Shown: in pieces, positions 54,187 to 62,046 of the stretch
Numbering within the stretch: position 1 is the stretch's first letter
Layout: each line of letters begins with the position of its first letter
Assembly: GCF_004361855.1 (NCBI RefSeq)
Contig: NZ_SNWQ01000024.1
Location: forward strand, 40,831-104,830
DNA length: 64,000 bases
DNA from: Kribbella caucasensis
Lineage (GTDB): Bacteria > Actinomycetota > Actinomycetes > Propionibacteriales > Kribbellaceae
Direction: 5' to 3'
The notes under the pieces: generated by a model
What the model was told of the DNA's origin: nothing
Seen by the model: the letters and a program-made list of their open reading frames with translations, nothing else
Databases searched by the model: none
Made by a program: the position numbers and the translations under genes

Positions 54187-55516
54187 GGCGGCCACCTCCT
54201 CGTCGTCGATCTTCCAGGAGTACAGCAGGTGCCACCGACAGGGAATCGGAGGTGGCTCGTTCGCGACGGGCCAGGAAGATGAGCGGCAGGGCGAGGAGCT
54301 GAAGGCCGGCGCTGATGAGATAGGCGGGACCGTAGCTCCAGGCGTCGGCGGCCTTGCCCAGCGCGGGCTGGATGACCACGCCACCGGCGGAGCCGAGCAG
54401 GCTGTCCGACGACAGCACCGTCGCGCGCTGCGCCGACGGAATCAGACCGTTGATGAGCGCCTGCCTGACCGGCATGGCGGCCGCGAACATGACTCCCCAG
54501 ACCGCCAGGGCCGCGAGCGCCATCCAGAAGCTTGCCACCAGGCCCATCACCAGCAAGGCCACTGCGCTGACGCCCGAGGTGATGAGCAGCACCGAGGTTC
54601 GCCGCCGGAACGCCCTGGCCACGACCGAGGCCGAAGCGCCACCGGCGATCTGCGCGCCTGCGACCAACCCTGCCGACAACCCGGCGATCGCATAGGAATC
54701 GCTACTGCCGTAGAGCTGGAGCAGGTAGGGCTGGGCAGCGTAGAAGCCGTAAACGCTGATACCTGCGCCGACGGGAGCAGCGAGCATCAACCAGCGCACC
54801 GGCGGATTGAGCAGCCCGTGATCCAGCGAGGCGCGCAGGATGCCGCGCATCTCCGAAGTGATCGACACCCGCGGTTTCGGCGCGAAACCGACGTCACGCA
54901 TCGACCGCCAGGCGACCACGAAGGTGAGGCCGAGCAGCACCGCCCTGACGAGGTACGGAACACCGAGGTTCGTCCACTGGGCCAGCAGACCGCCACCGAT
55001 CGAGCCGCCCAGCATCGCGATCCCGTTCGCGATCTGGCCCTTCGCGAACGCCGCCTCCAGCGAGCCGCGATACCCGGTGGCGTTCAGGCCGTCCACCAGC
55101 CACGCCTCGGTGGCGCCGCTGAAGAAGGTGAAGCCCAGGCCGAGCAGGATCGACGCCCCCGCCCAGGCCGCGAACGGAGCACTTGTCTGCCACAGCAACA
55201 AATAGAGCAGGGTGGACCCGACCAGGGTGGCCGCGCCGAGCAGGTACGACATACGCCGGCCGACCGTATCGGCGACCACACCCGTCGGCACCTCGAACAG
55301 CACCATGCCCACGGTGAAGAACGCGTTCGCGGCAAAGGCCTCACCGATGCTCAGCTCGGCGTCGAGCAGGAACAACGTGTTGATGCCCCAGATCATCGAC
55401 GACGCACTCGTCGACACCGCGACAAGGTGATGTACGTCCGTAGTACCTGATCCGAAGCCGACCTCATCGGGCCACCTCTTCCGTAGCATCCGCAGCACGT
55501 TCTTCCGCGCTGTCAA
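54155..55516 (-). CDS. Major facilitator superfamily transporter
   Basis: 453 residues with about twelve membrane helices. MFS signatures: FFTVGMVLFEVPTGVVADTV then GRRMSYLLG in the 2-3 loop, and GYRGSLEAAFAKGQI further on. It resembles drug/metabolite exporters of the YqgE/macrolide-efflux-like kind. The predicted start is a TTG at 55516 without a good ribosome binding site; an ATG nine codons later (55489) is possible. Overlaps the PPOX gene by 32 bases. Substrate unknown; export of the adjacent operon's product is conceivable but unsupported. Confidence 0.85.
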   Translation of the reverse strand: MTARKNVLRMLRKRWPDEVGFGSGTTDVHHLVAVSTSASSMIWGINTLFLLDAELSIGEAFAANAFFTVGMVLFEVPTGVVADTVGRRMSYLLGAATLVGSTLLYLLLWQTSAPFAAWAGASILLGLGFTFFSGATEAWLVDGLNATGYRGSLEAAFAKGQIANGIAMLGGSIGGGLLAQWTNLGVPYLVRAVLLGLTFVVAWRSMRDVGFAPKPRVSITSEMRGILRASLDHGLLNPPVRWLMLAAPVGAGISVYGFYAAQPYLLQLYGSSDSYAIAGLSAGLVAGAQIAGGASASVVARAFRRRTSVLLITSGVSAVALLVMGLVASFWMALAALAVWGVMFAAAMPVRQALINGLIPSAQRATVLSSDSLLGSAGGVVIQPALGKAADAWSYGPAYLISAGLQLLALPLIFLARRERATSDSLSVAPAVLLEDRRRGGGRHADQGEAGAA

Positions 55517-55538
55517 TTGCTACGTCGGAGCCGCCCCG

Positions 55539-55913
55539 CTACTTCTCGACGTCACCCTTCAGGCGGGCTGCCTCCTTGCGGACCTCGGCCTGGGTGGCGC
55601 GCTCCCGTTCCAGCCACTCGGGGTTGTCGGCCTTCAGCGCATCGATCTCATCCGTGGTCAGCGGATCGGTGATTCCGCCGCGGGCAAGACCGCTGATGGA
55701 GATCCCCAGCCTCGCCGCGACGACCGGGCGCGGATGCGGGCCGGTACGGCGCAGCTCCTGCAGCCACTCGGGCGGATCGGTCTGAAGGGCGTTCAACTCG
55801 TCGCGCGAGACGAGGCCCTCCCGGAACTCCGCGGGAGTGGCTTCGAGGTACACGCCCAGCTTCTTCGCCGCTGTCGCGGGCTTCATCGTCTGGGGAGTCT
55901 TTTGCGACGTCAT
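55539..55913 (-). CDS. DUF5997 family protein
   Basis: 124 residues: MTSQKTPQTMKPATAAKKLG, then LEATPAEFREGLVSRDELNAL, a PEWLQELRRTGPHPRPVVA stretch and LGISISGLARGGI, which matches the DUF5997 family of actinomycetes. Looks like a small helical DNA-binding-type protein (LGISISGLARGGI could be a helix-turn-helix). Divergent from a LysR-substrate-domain protein 37 bases away, a pairing that recurs in this phylum. Probably leaderless, with TACCCT 6 bases before the ATG. Confidence 0.85.
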   Translation of the reverse strand: MTSQKTPQTMKPATAAKKLGVYLEATPAEFREGLVSRDELNALQTDPPEWLQELRRTGPHPRPVVAARLGISISGLARGGITDPLTTDEIDALKADNPEWLERERATQAEVRKEAARLKGDVEK

Positions 55914-55919
55914 GACCGA

Positions 55920-55944
55920 AGGGTATCGAGCGGCCCCGTAACCT
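55920..55944. promoter_or_regulatory. Back-to-back leaderless promoters of DUF5997 and LysR-domain genes
   Basis: Leftward TACCCT (complement of 55920-55925) ends 6 bases from the ATG at 55913, and rightward TAACCT (55939-55944) ends 6 bases from the GTG at 55951. The two -10 elements are only 13 bases apart, so the promoters overlap and must compete. Confidence 0.6.
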
Positions 55945-55950
55945 GGCCCG

Positions 55951-56625
55951 GTGACCGCATCCTTCCGGCTCGGGTACGTCCCCGGGGTGACGCCCGCCAA
56001 GTGGGTGCGGATCTGGAGCGAGCGGCTGCCCCGAGTCCCGTTGGACCTCGTCCAGGTGGCAGCCGCCGAAGCCGCCGACCTGGTGCGCGACGGAGGCGTC
56101 GACGCGGTGCTGCTGCGGTTGCCGATCGACCGGACGGGTCTGAATGCGATACCCCTGTACGCCGAGACGACGGTGGTCGTAGTACCGAAGGACCATGTGG
56201 TGACCGCGGTGGAAGAGGTGACCATCGAGGACCTGGCCGACGAGCTCATGCTGCATCCCCTGGACGACACCCTCGACTGGCAGGGTCCGCCCGGGCGCCT
56301 GGTGGATCAGCGTCCGGCTACGACAGCGGATGCCATCGAACTCGTCGCGGCGGGGACCGGGCTTCTCGTAGTACCGCAGTCGTTAGCTCGTCTGTATCAC
56401 CGCAAGGACCTCACCTATCGACCGCTCGTGGACGCCCCGGAATCGCGCGTCGCGTTGTCGTGGCCGGAGGGCGAGCCGACCGAATTGATGGAGCAGTTCA
56501 TCGGCATCGTCCGCGGCCGGACCGTCAACAGCACCCGGGGACCCGCACCGGCCAAGGCTCCCGTGAAGACGCCCGCCAAGAGCCAGGGCGGCGGCAAACG
56601 CGGGAAGCCTCGGCGCCGGTCATAG
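55951..56625 (+). CDS. LysR-type substrate-binding-domain protein without DNA-binding domain
   Basis: 224 residues starting directly with the periplasmic-binding-like effector fold of LysR regulators (FRLGYVPGVTPAKWVRIWSE, VDAVLLRLPID, ELVAAGTGLLVVPQSLARLY). The usual N-terminal helix-turn-helix is absent. The last 40 residues are a Pro/Ala/Lys/Arg-rich tail (VKTPAKSQGGGKRGKPRRRS) that could bind nucleic acid. GTG start with a leaderless promoter. Divergent from DUF5997, which may supply DNA binding (inference). Confidence 0.82.
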   Translation: MTASFRLGYVPGVTPAKWVRIWSERLPRVPLDLVQVAAAEAADLVRDGGVDAVLLRLPIDRTGLNAIPLYAETTVVVVPKDHVVTAVEEVTIEDLADELMLHPLDDTLDWQGPPGRLVDQRPATTADAIELVAAGTGLLVVPQSLARLYHRKDLTYRPLVDAPESRVALSWPEGEPTELMEQFIGIVRGRTVNSTRGPAPAKAPVKTPAKSQGGGKRGKPRRRS

Positions 56626-56656
56626 CTGTCGGCGAGCAGACGGTTCGCGTCAGGCG

Positions 56657-56685
56657 TTGACCAGGCGTGCGCTAGACGAGATCCT
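56657..56685 (+). promoter_or_regulatory. Candidate promoter of the DUF6529/Rieske operon
   Basis: TTGACC at 56657-56662, 17-base spacer, GATCCT at 56680-56685, about 30 bases before the ATG at 56716, which has a GGGGGG ribosome binding site. The -10 is a weak match. Confidence 0.45.
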
Positions 56686-56715
56686 CAACTCACATCGCGC
56701 TCCCGGGGGGATGAG

Positions 56716-57405
56716 ATGGGGCAACGCAGCCCTTTGGTCACGCTTGCGGCAGCAGCCGCAGGCTTCGTTGTCCTGCTCGTCGTCAACAGCACCCAGAACA
56801 CCGCCAGTACTGCGCCGCCGGCAGCGGGCGAGGCGACCACGGCACCCGCTTCAACCGCACCCGCCACGACCGCACCCGCCACTCCCCCGCCGTCGTCACC
56901 GCCAACAAGCGCTGCCACCACTCCGACGGCCACGGCCACGAATGAGGTAGCCGCCGTCTACGCCGGCCGCACCGACGGCCGTGAGGCGACGCTGGCGGTC
57001 GCGGTGAAGGGCGGCCGGGCCGTCGCCTACGTGTGCGACGGCCGCCGGGTAGAGGCCTGGCTGACTGGAACCTACGTCTCCGGCCGACTCGCTTTGCGAT
57101 CCCGCGCAGGCGACGTACTCACCGGCAATCTCGCCGGTGACGCCGTCTCCGGCACGGTCACAGTGCGCGGTCGCGACCTGGATTTCGCGATCGACAAGGC
57201 AGATCCACCGGCCGGCCTCTACCGGGCGAAGACCACCAGCAGCAGCGTCATCGGCTGGATCGTCCTGCCCGACGGCACCCAGGTCGGCATCGAGAACGAC
57301 GGCACCCCAGGCCCGGCACCGCAGCTCGACCCAGCCAGTGGCAGTGCGACCGTCGGCGGCACCACGGTCACGGCCGACTCGATCGCCGGCGACGAGACGT
57401 TCTGA
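56716..57405 (+). CDS. Membrane-anchored or secreted protein with Thr/Pro/Ala linker, first gene of Rieske operon
   Basis: 229 residues: hydrophobic signal/anchor at about 6-26, a Thr/Ala/Pro-rich linker (about 27-75), then a beta-rich domain (AAVYAGRTDGREATLAVAVK, VAYVCDGRRVEAWLTG, GNLAGDAVSGTVTVRG). Only one cysteine in the domain. The linker implies it crosses the cell wall. Eight bases before the DUF6529 gene, so it belongs to the same redox operon. Function unknown. Confidence 0.75.
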   Translation: MGQRSPLVTLAAAAAGFVVLLVVNSTQNTASTAPPAAGEATTAPASTAPATTAPATPPPSSPPTSAATTPTATATNEVAAVYAGRTDGREATLAVAVKGGRAVAYVCDGRRVEAWLTGTYVSGRLALRSRAGDVLTGNLAGDAVSGTVTVRGRDLDFAIDKADPPAGLYRAKTTSSSVIGWIVLPDGTQVGIENDGTPGPAPQLDPASGSATVGGTTVTADSIAGDETF

Positions 57406-57413
57406 GGAGAAGC

Positions 57414-57962
57414 ATGACGATCGCACCCGTCCAAACCGCAGGCCGGATCGCGATTCCACTGTCGGTGGGTGCCGCGGTCGCCGTCGCACTCGGTGTCTAC
57501 GGCCGCGTCCACGAGCCGACCGGCGTCGCCGTGAACGTCGCCGGCTTCTCGAGCCCCCAGTCCGTCAAAGCCTGGCTGGCCACACTCGCCCTCGTACTCG
57601 CGGTGGTGCAACTCGTCTCCGCACTGGCCCTGTTCGGCCACCTACGACCGCTGTCCGGGCAACCCTGGATCGGCCCCCTGCACCGCTGGTCCGGACGAGC
57701 CGCCGTCGCGGTGACGCTCCCCGTCGTCGCACACTGCCTGTACGCGCTGGGATTCCAGTACGACGAGCCGCGGGTACTGATCCACTCGTTGCTCGGCTGC
57801 CTCTTCTACGGCGCGTTCGCCACCAAGATGCTGACCCTCAGCCGGCCCGACGCGCCATCCTGGCTGTTACCGCTGATCGGCGGAGCCGTGTTCGCCGGCC
57901 TGGTCGGCTTGTGGCTCACGTCGTCGCTATGGTTCTTCACCACCTTCGGAATCACCCGTTGA
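57414..57962 (+). CDS. DUF6529-like four- or five-helix membrane protein
   Basis: 182 residues with about five hydrophobic helices and conserved-looking histidines at helix ends (LHRWSGRAAVAVTLPVVAHC, VLIHSLLGCLFYG), the kind of placement used for heme in cytochrome b561/ferric-reductase-like proteins. Matches my recollection of the DUF6529 family. GAGGAG upstream. Between a cell-wall protein and a Rieske lipoprotein, so it may pass electrons across the membrane to or from the Rieske centre (inference). Confidence 0.78.
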   Translation: MTIAPVQTAGRIAIPLSVGAAVAVALGVYGRVHEPTGVAVNVAGFSSPQSVKAWLATLALVLAVVQLVSALALFGHLRPLSGQPWIGPLHRWSGRAAVAVTLPVVAHCLYALGFQYDEPRVLIHSLLGCLFYGAFATKMLTLSRPDAPSWLLPLIGGAVFAGLVGLWLTSSLWFFTTFGITR

Positions 57963-57974
57963 AAAGGACAGCCC

Positions 57975-58379
57975 GTGGATGACCTGAGTCGCCGTACCCT
58001 CCTCGCCGCCGGTGCCGCAGGCCTGGCCGCCGTCGCCGGCTGCAGCTCGTACGGCGAGCCGAAGAGCGCCCCGGCCACGTCAGCCCCGGTAGGCACCTCC
58101 ATCGCCAAGACCGGCGACGTCCCGGTCGGCGGCGGCCTCATCGTCGCCGCCAGCCAGATCGTCATCACGCAACCCACTGCCGGCACCTTCAAGGCGTTCA
58201 CCTCGATCTGCACCCACCAGCAATGCCCGGTCGCAAACGTTGCCAACGGCACCATCAACTGCGACTGCCACGGCAGCAAATTCTCCATCACCGACGGCTC
58301 GGTAGCCTCACCCCCGGCCCCCCAGCCCCTGGCCGCCAAACAAATCAAAGTAACCGGCGACTCCATCACCCTCGCCTGA
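57975..58379 (+). CDS. Rieske [2Fe-2S] lipoprotein with Tat signal
   Basis: 134 residues. Twin-arginine lipoprotein signal (LSRRTLLAAGAAGLAAVAGC, lipid cysteine C23) and a minimal Rieske domain: cluster ligands C79, H81, C96, H99 in ICTHQQC and CDCHGSKF, with C84 and C98 placed for the disulfide typical of high-potential bc-type Rieske proteins. GTG start. Anchored outside the membrane as an electron carrier; there is no cytochrome b/c1 gene nearby, the only membrane partner being DUF6529. Its last 14 codons are partly repeated 5 kb downstream at 63350. Confidence 0.9.
   Translation: MDDLSRRTLLAAGAAGLAAVAGCSSYGEPKSAPATSAPVGTSIAKTGDVPVGGGLIVAASQIVITQPTAGTFKAFTSICTHQQCPVANVANGTINCDCHGSKFSITDGSVASPPAPQPLAAKQIKVTGDSITLA
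58336..58377 (+). repeat. Left copy of a 41-42 bp direct repeat (Rieske gene 3' end)
   Basis: Twenty bases starting CCAAACAAATC, then after one mismatch GCGACTCCATC, then CTCGCCT, recur in the same order and orientation at 63350-63390. The copy here is inside the coding sequence. The pair brackets the holin, insertion sequences and TetR/cupin genes, as attachment sites of an integrated element would. Confidence 0.7.
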
Positions 58380-58512
58380 GGGTTGCTCAGTCGATCGACT
58401 TGATTCTCTTCAGAACCGCGCTGGATTGTTGATATACGCGAAGCCACTCAGGAACGGTGCCGAAATTCATTGCGGCCTCGCTTTCCGATCCAGGGCTCGC
58501 CTCAGCGATCAC

Positions 58513-59031
58513 CTAGCGTTTGACGGCCTCGACGTACGTCTGTGTCGGCAGTGTCGACGGAGTTGTCCGCAAGTCGGCTGCCACAGCCGTTACGGCGCCA
58601 TCCGTGGCCGGCGGCGGCGGTGCGGGTTGGGCTTGCTCGCGGGCCAGCAGGCCTTTGCCGAGGGACGAGATCGTGGCGAGGAAGGCCACGTCGAACGCCG
58701 TACCCCAGTCGAAACTCGTGATGTCAAAGACTTTGTCGGCGGCCACCGAAGCTGCCACGGATGCCAGGAACGTCTTCGCGAGGCGCGCAAGCGTGTCGGG
58801 CCAGAACTTCAGATCTGTCCACCGGACCAGGTATTGCAGAGCTGTCAGAACGAGGGATGACACGGCTGCGCTGATAGCGAGTGTCGATGCATACTTCCAC
58901 GGAAGTCCGGTAACGGCGACTGTAGTGCCGCCGGCGAGTAGTGTCGCGAAGAACACCTGCCCGGCCGACCAGCCCGACCTTTCCAGCAGATCGAGCAATA
59001 CGGCCCGCCATTTCGATCCGATCCCCGCCAT
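58513..59031 (-). CDS. Phage holin-like membrane protein (r1t-type)
   Basis: 172 residues with two helix pairs (VFFATLLAGGTTVAVTGLPW, LAISAAVSSLVLTALQYLV) and a second half (WPDTLARLAKTFLASVAASV, FDWGTAFDVAFLATISSLGK) close to the r1t-type holin pattern, then a Pro/Ala-rich tail. GGGGGAG upstream of the ATG. No endolysin or other phage gene is adjacent, so it is an orphan from a decayed prophage or a domesticated membrane protein. It is the first gene inside the region bounded by the Rieske 3'-end repeats. Confidence 0.7.
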   Translation of the reverse strand: MAGIGSKWRAVLLDLLERSGWSAGQVFFATLLAGGTTVAVTGLPWKYASTLAISAAVSSLVLTALQYLVRWTDLKFWPDTLARLAKTFLASVAASVAADKVFDITSFDWGTAFDVAFLATISSLGKGLLAREQAQPAPPPPATDGAVTAVAADLRTTPSTLPTQTYVEAVKR

Positions 59032-59198
59032 TGTTCACTCCCCCTGGTAAGAAGACCACCCGAATACAGGGTCCTCGCGGCAGTCTCCGATAGCAATACC
59101 TGAAAGCCAGCCCGAGAAATCCACATGACATATGTCGAAGAGGGCGTTATTCGGACGCGGACTCAGCAGGCCGCTCGGCAGGCCCCGCCACCCAACCA

Positions 59199-59598
59199 CT
59201 AGTAATACAGCCGTAGATCGTGATCGCGTTCCTGTCGCGCTTGGTAGTTGCAGTGTCTGGCTCGGTGTTGGTGGCGTCGGCGGAATCGGCTCCATCGGGC
59301 GATGTGCAGCTGGTCGTGGATGGGGCGGGTGAGTGCTGTGCGGAGGTGCCGGATCTCGTTGCAGGTAAGGGGAATCATCGCTGTTTGGTGTTCGGTGTCG
59401 CTGGGTGTGGTGCTGGCGGTGTGGGTGGTGGTTGGCTGTCGGGCTCGTGCGGCGGTGACGGCGAGGAAGGCATGGGCGAGCATGGCGAGGGTGGTCCAGC
59501 GGTGCCAGGAGGTCCAGGTGCGGACCTGGTGTTCGTCCAGGCCGGCGCAGCCCTTGCCGGCTTGGAAGTTCTCCTCGACCCGCCAGCGGGTCCCGGCC
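59199..59598 (-). pseudogene. IS701-type transposase, 3' fragment
   Basis: Encodes the C-terminal part with AGTRWRVEENFQ and GLDEHQVRTWTSWHRWTTLA, the conserved DDE glutamate region of IS701-family transposases, and a stop at 59199 that forms part of the element's end. Cut at 59598 by the IS1634-type element; 352 of its bases are repeated on the other side. Confidence 0.75.
59247..59598 (+). repeat. 352-bp direct repeat, left copy (target duplication)
   Basis: Begins GTTGCAGTGTCTGG and ends GGGTCCCGGCC, immediately before the left end of the IS1634-type element. Appears identical to 61248-61599; both strands translate to the same peptides in both copies. Confidence 0.9.
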
Positions 59599-61247
59599 CT
59601 GACTTGTGCCACGTTTGGGAGTCTCGGCTGAGCTCAGCGCGTTGACCTGCAGGTTTGTGCCGATTGCTGCCTGGATGTGTGCACTAAGCGGGTGTCTTTA
59701 GGCTGTCGGTCGTGGCTCCGTACGTGCGCACGGTGAAGACGGCCTCGGGTGCGACCGCGGTCCAGATCGTGTATTCCTCGCGGCGCGGTTCGCGGGACAT
59801 TGAGCACATCGGGTCGGCGCACGACGACGTGGAGCTCGAGCTGCTGAAGGCCGCCGCGCGACAGCGCATGGCGGCAGGGCAGGGTGAGCTCGATCTCGGT
59901 CTGGACGCCGAACCCGCTGAGAGTGTGGGTCGTGGTGGACCGTTGGCGATCACCTCGGCGCGGATGGGGCACCTGTGGGACGCCTTGGCCCGCGGCTACG
60001 AGGTGCTCGGGTTCGACGAGGCCACCGGCTCCGACGAGGTGTTCCGGGCGCTAGTGCTGGCGCGCATCATCGAGCCCACGAGCAAGTTGGACTCACTGCG
60101 GGTGCTCGAGGAGGTCGGTGTCGATCCTCCGGCCTACCGGACCCTGGTCCGTCGGTTGCCGGTATTCGCCGAAGCATCGTGGCGGAAGAAGCTCGCGGCG
60201 GCCTGTGCCGCCCAGGTAGACCTGGGCCCGGCGAGCCTGGTGTTGTACGACGTGTCGACGTTGTACTTCGAGACCGACGCCGGTGACGGGTTCCGTGAGC
60301 CCGGGTTCTCCAAGGAACGTCGGCTGGAGCCGCAGATCACCATCGGGCTGCTGACCAACGAGTCCGGGTTCCCGTTGATGGTGAACGCGTTCGAAGGCAA
60401 TCGCGCCGAGACGACCACGATGCTGCCGGTGATCCGGGAGTTCATGAAAGCTCACCGGTTGGCGGACGTGACGATCGTGGCCGACGCGGGCATGGTCTCC
60501 GATGCGAACAAGCGTGCCCTGGAGACCGAGGGCTTGTCGTTCATCCTCGGAGCACGTGTCCCGGACATCCCTTACGTGGTGAAGAAGTGGCGACAGAACC
60601 ACCCCGATACCGAGATCCCGGACGGGCACGTGTTCACCCAGCCATGGCCCGCCGCGCGCAGCGATAAGCGCCGTGACCAGATCTTCTACTACCAATACCG
60701 CGCCGACCGGGCCCGGCGAACCCTGCGCGGGATCGACGAACAGGTCGCCAAGGCCGAGAAGGCCGTCCAGGGCTTGGCCTCGGTGAAGCGCAACAGGTTC
60801 ATCAGCGTCACCGGCGGCACGAAGAAGGTGAACCGTGAGCTCGAAACCAAGGCTCGCGCGCTGGCCGGGATCAAGGGCTACGTGACCAACCTCGACGCAG
60901 GGCCGGAGTTCGTGATCGACGCCTACCACCGGCTCTTCAACGTCGAGAAATCCTTCCGGATGTCCAAAAGCGACCTCGCCGCGCGGCCGATCTACCACCA
61001 CAAACGCGACTCGATCGAAGCCCACCTGACCATCGTGTTCGCCGCCCTCGCGGTCTCACGCTGGATTGAGGACACCACCGGCTGGTCGATCAAGAAGTTC
61101 ATCCGCACCACCCGCCGATACCGCACCATCGAAATCCAGGCCGGCGCCCACACCATCACCGCCGCCGACCCGCTACCCAACGACCTGCGCGAGATCCTGC
61201 GAACGATCCACGGCCACGACGGTGCGCACTAACTTGGCACAAGTCAG
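59599..61247 (+). mobile_element. IS1634-type insertion sequence, complete
   Basis: 1649 bp bounded by 13-bp perfect inverted repeats, CTGACTTGTGCCA at 59599-59611 and its complement at 61235-61247, and carrying one intact transposase gene. It is inserted in the IS701-type transposase gene and flanked by a 352-bp direct repeat of that gene. IS1634 of Mycoplasma mycoides is known for unusually long, variable target duplications. Confidence 0.9.
59712..61232 (+). CDS. IS1634-family transposase
   Basis: 506 residues, full length for the family. DDE features: YDVSTLYFETDAGDGFREPG near 178, VTIVADAGMVSDANKRALET near 253, and a C-terminal DAYHRLFNVEKSFRMSKSDL near 408 with the catalytic glutamate, then RPIYHHKRDSIEAHL. 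GTG start at 59712. Looks active: no frameshift, intact ends. Lower synonymous GC bias is not evident. Confidence 0.92.
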   Translation: MAPYVRTVKTASGATAVQIVYSSRRGSRDIEHIGSAHDDVELELLKAAARQRMAAGQGELDLGLDAEPAESVGRGGPLAITSARMGHLWDALARGYEVLGFDEATGSDEVFRALVLARIIEPTSKLDSLRVLEEVGVDPPAYRTLVRRLPVFAEASWRKKLAAACAAQVDLGPASLVLYDVSTLYFETDAGDGFREPGFSKERRLEPQITIGLLTNESGFPLMVNAFEGNRAETTTMLPVIREFMKAHRLADVTIVADAGMVSDANKRALETEGLSFILGARVPDIPYVVKKWRQNHPDTEIPDGHVFTQPWPAARSDKRRDQIFYYQYRADRARRTLRGIDEQVAKAEKAVQGLASVKRNRFISVTGGTKKVNRELETKARALAGIKGYVTNLDAGPEFVIDAYHRLFNVEKSFRMSKSDLAARPIYHHKRDSIEAHLTIVFAALAVSRWIEDTTGWSIKKFIRTTRRYRTIEIQAGAHTITAADPLPNDLREILRTIHGHDGAH

Positions 61248-61599
61248 GTTGCAGTGTCTGGCTCGGTGTTGGTGGCGTCGGCGGAATCGGCTCCATCGGG
61301 CGATGTGCAGCTGGTCGTGGATGGGGCGGGTGAGTGCTGTGCGGAGGTGCCGGATCTCGTTGCAGGTAAGGGGAATCATCGCTGTTTGGTGTTCGGTGTC
61401 GCTGGGTGTGGTGCTGGCGGTGTGGGTGGTGGTTGGCTGTCGGGCTCGTGCGGCGGTGACGGCGAGGAAGGCATGGGCGAGCATGGCGAGGGTGGTCCAG
61501 CGGTGCCAGGAGGTCCAGGTGCGGACCTGGTGTTCGTCCAGGCCGGCGCAGCCCTTGCCGGCTTGGAAGTTCTCCTCGACCCGCCAGCGGGTCCCGGCC
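61248..61599 (+). repeat. 352-bp direct repeat, right copy (target duplication)
   Basis: Starts at the first base after the right inverted repeat of the IS1634-type element and ends GGGTCCCGGCC at 61599, where the left copy's identity ends. See 59247-59598. Confidence 0.9.
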
Positions 61600-61853
61600 A
61601 CCCGCACCAGAGTTGCGAGCGGAGCGGCGCTGGTGGCGTGGCAGAGGAAGTAGGCCAGCTCACCGGTGTGCAGGTTGCGCCGCAGCAGCAACCAGCGGTG
61701 ATGGGTCGGCTCGCTGTCGCTGATGCTGGTGAAGGCCCAAGCGTAGAGCCGTTCGCCTTTACTGCCGCGGCTCGCGGAGAGGATCTGCCAGCCGTTGCAT
61801 GGGATCTGTTCGACGAACCTGTCGGCGCGTAGCTTGCCTGCCGTGGCCGGCAT
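61248..61853 (-). pseudogene. IS701-type transposase, upstream fragment
   Basis: Continues the gene cut at 59598: QIPCNGWQILSASRG, then GERLYAWAF, HHRWLLLRRNLHTGELAYFL and AGTRWRVEENFQ, then the second copy of the 352-bp repeat until the IS1634-type end. The frame is open to about 61911 but the N-terminal 150-180 residues of a normal IS701 transposase, including the first catalytic aspartate region, are missing. Confidence 0.7.
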
Positions 61854-62046
61854 GCTCGGCCAGGCTCCAGCAGTTCTCGCGTCACACAGCCACGCCGATC
61901 CCAGATCCCTTACCAGGAAAGCGAATCAGCCAAGGCAACGATCCACGGCTGTAGTACTGGGCGGCCCAGGCGCATTGCATGGGCCAGGGCAGTTCTCAGA
62001 AGCCGTGCTTGTGCCCATCGTCACGACGCTCGCTCACACCAAGCCG

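Larger units (their letters stand above)
59199..61959 (-). mobile_element. IS701-type insertion sequence remnant, split by an IS1634-type element
   Basis: The left end (CTAGTAATACAGCCGTAGATC from 59199) and the right end (complement of GATCCACGGCTGTAGTACTG ending at 61959) are inverted matches. Without the IS1634 insertion and its duplication only about 760 bases remain, too short for a functional element of about 1.3 kb, so the middle or 5' half of its transposase gene has been lost. Confidence 0.65.

Noticed and set aside
53710..55516. PPOX and MFS genes as further members of the radical SAM operon
   Set aside because: They are on the opposite strand and convergent; no shared promoter, so membership is only conceivable by function.
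59599..61247. Two independent IS701 copies flanking the IS1634-type element
   Set aside because: The repeated 352 bp begin and end exactly at the element's ends, while the unique parts on either side join into one transposase gene, which fits a target duplication better.
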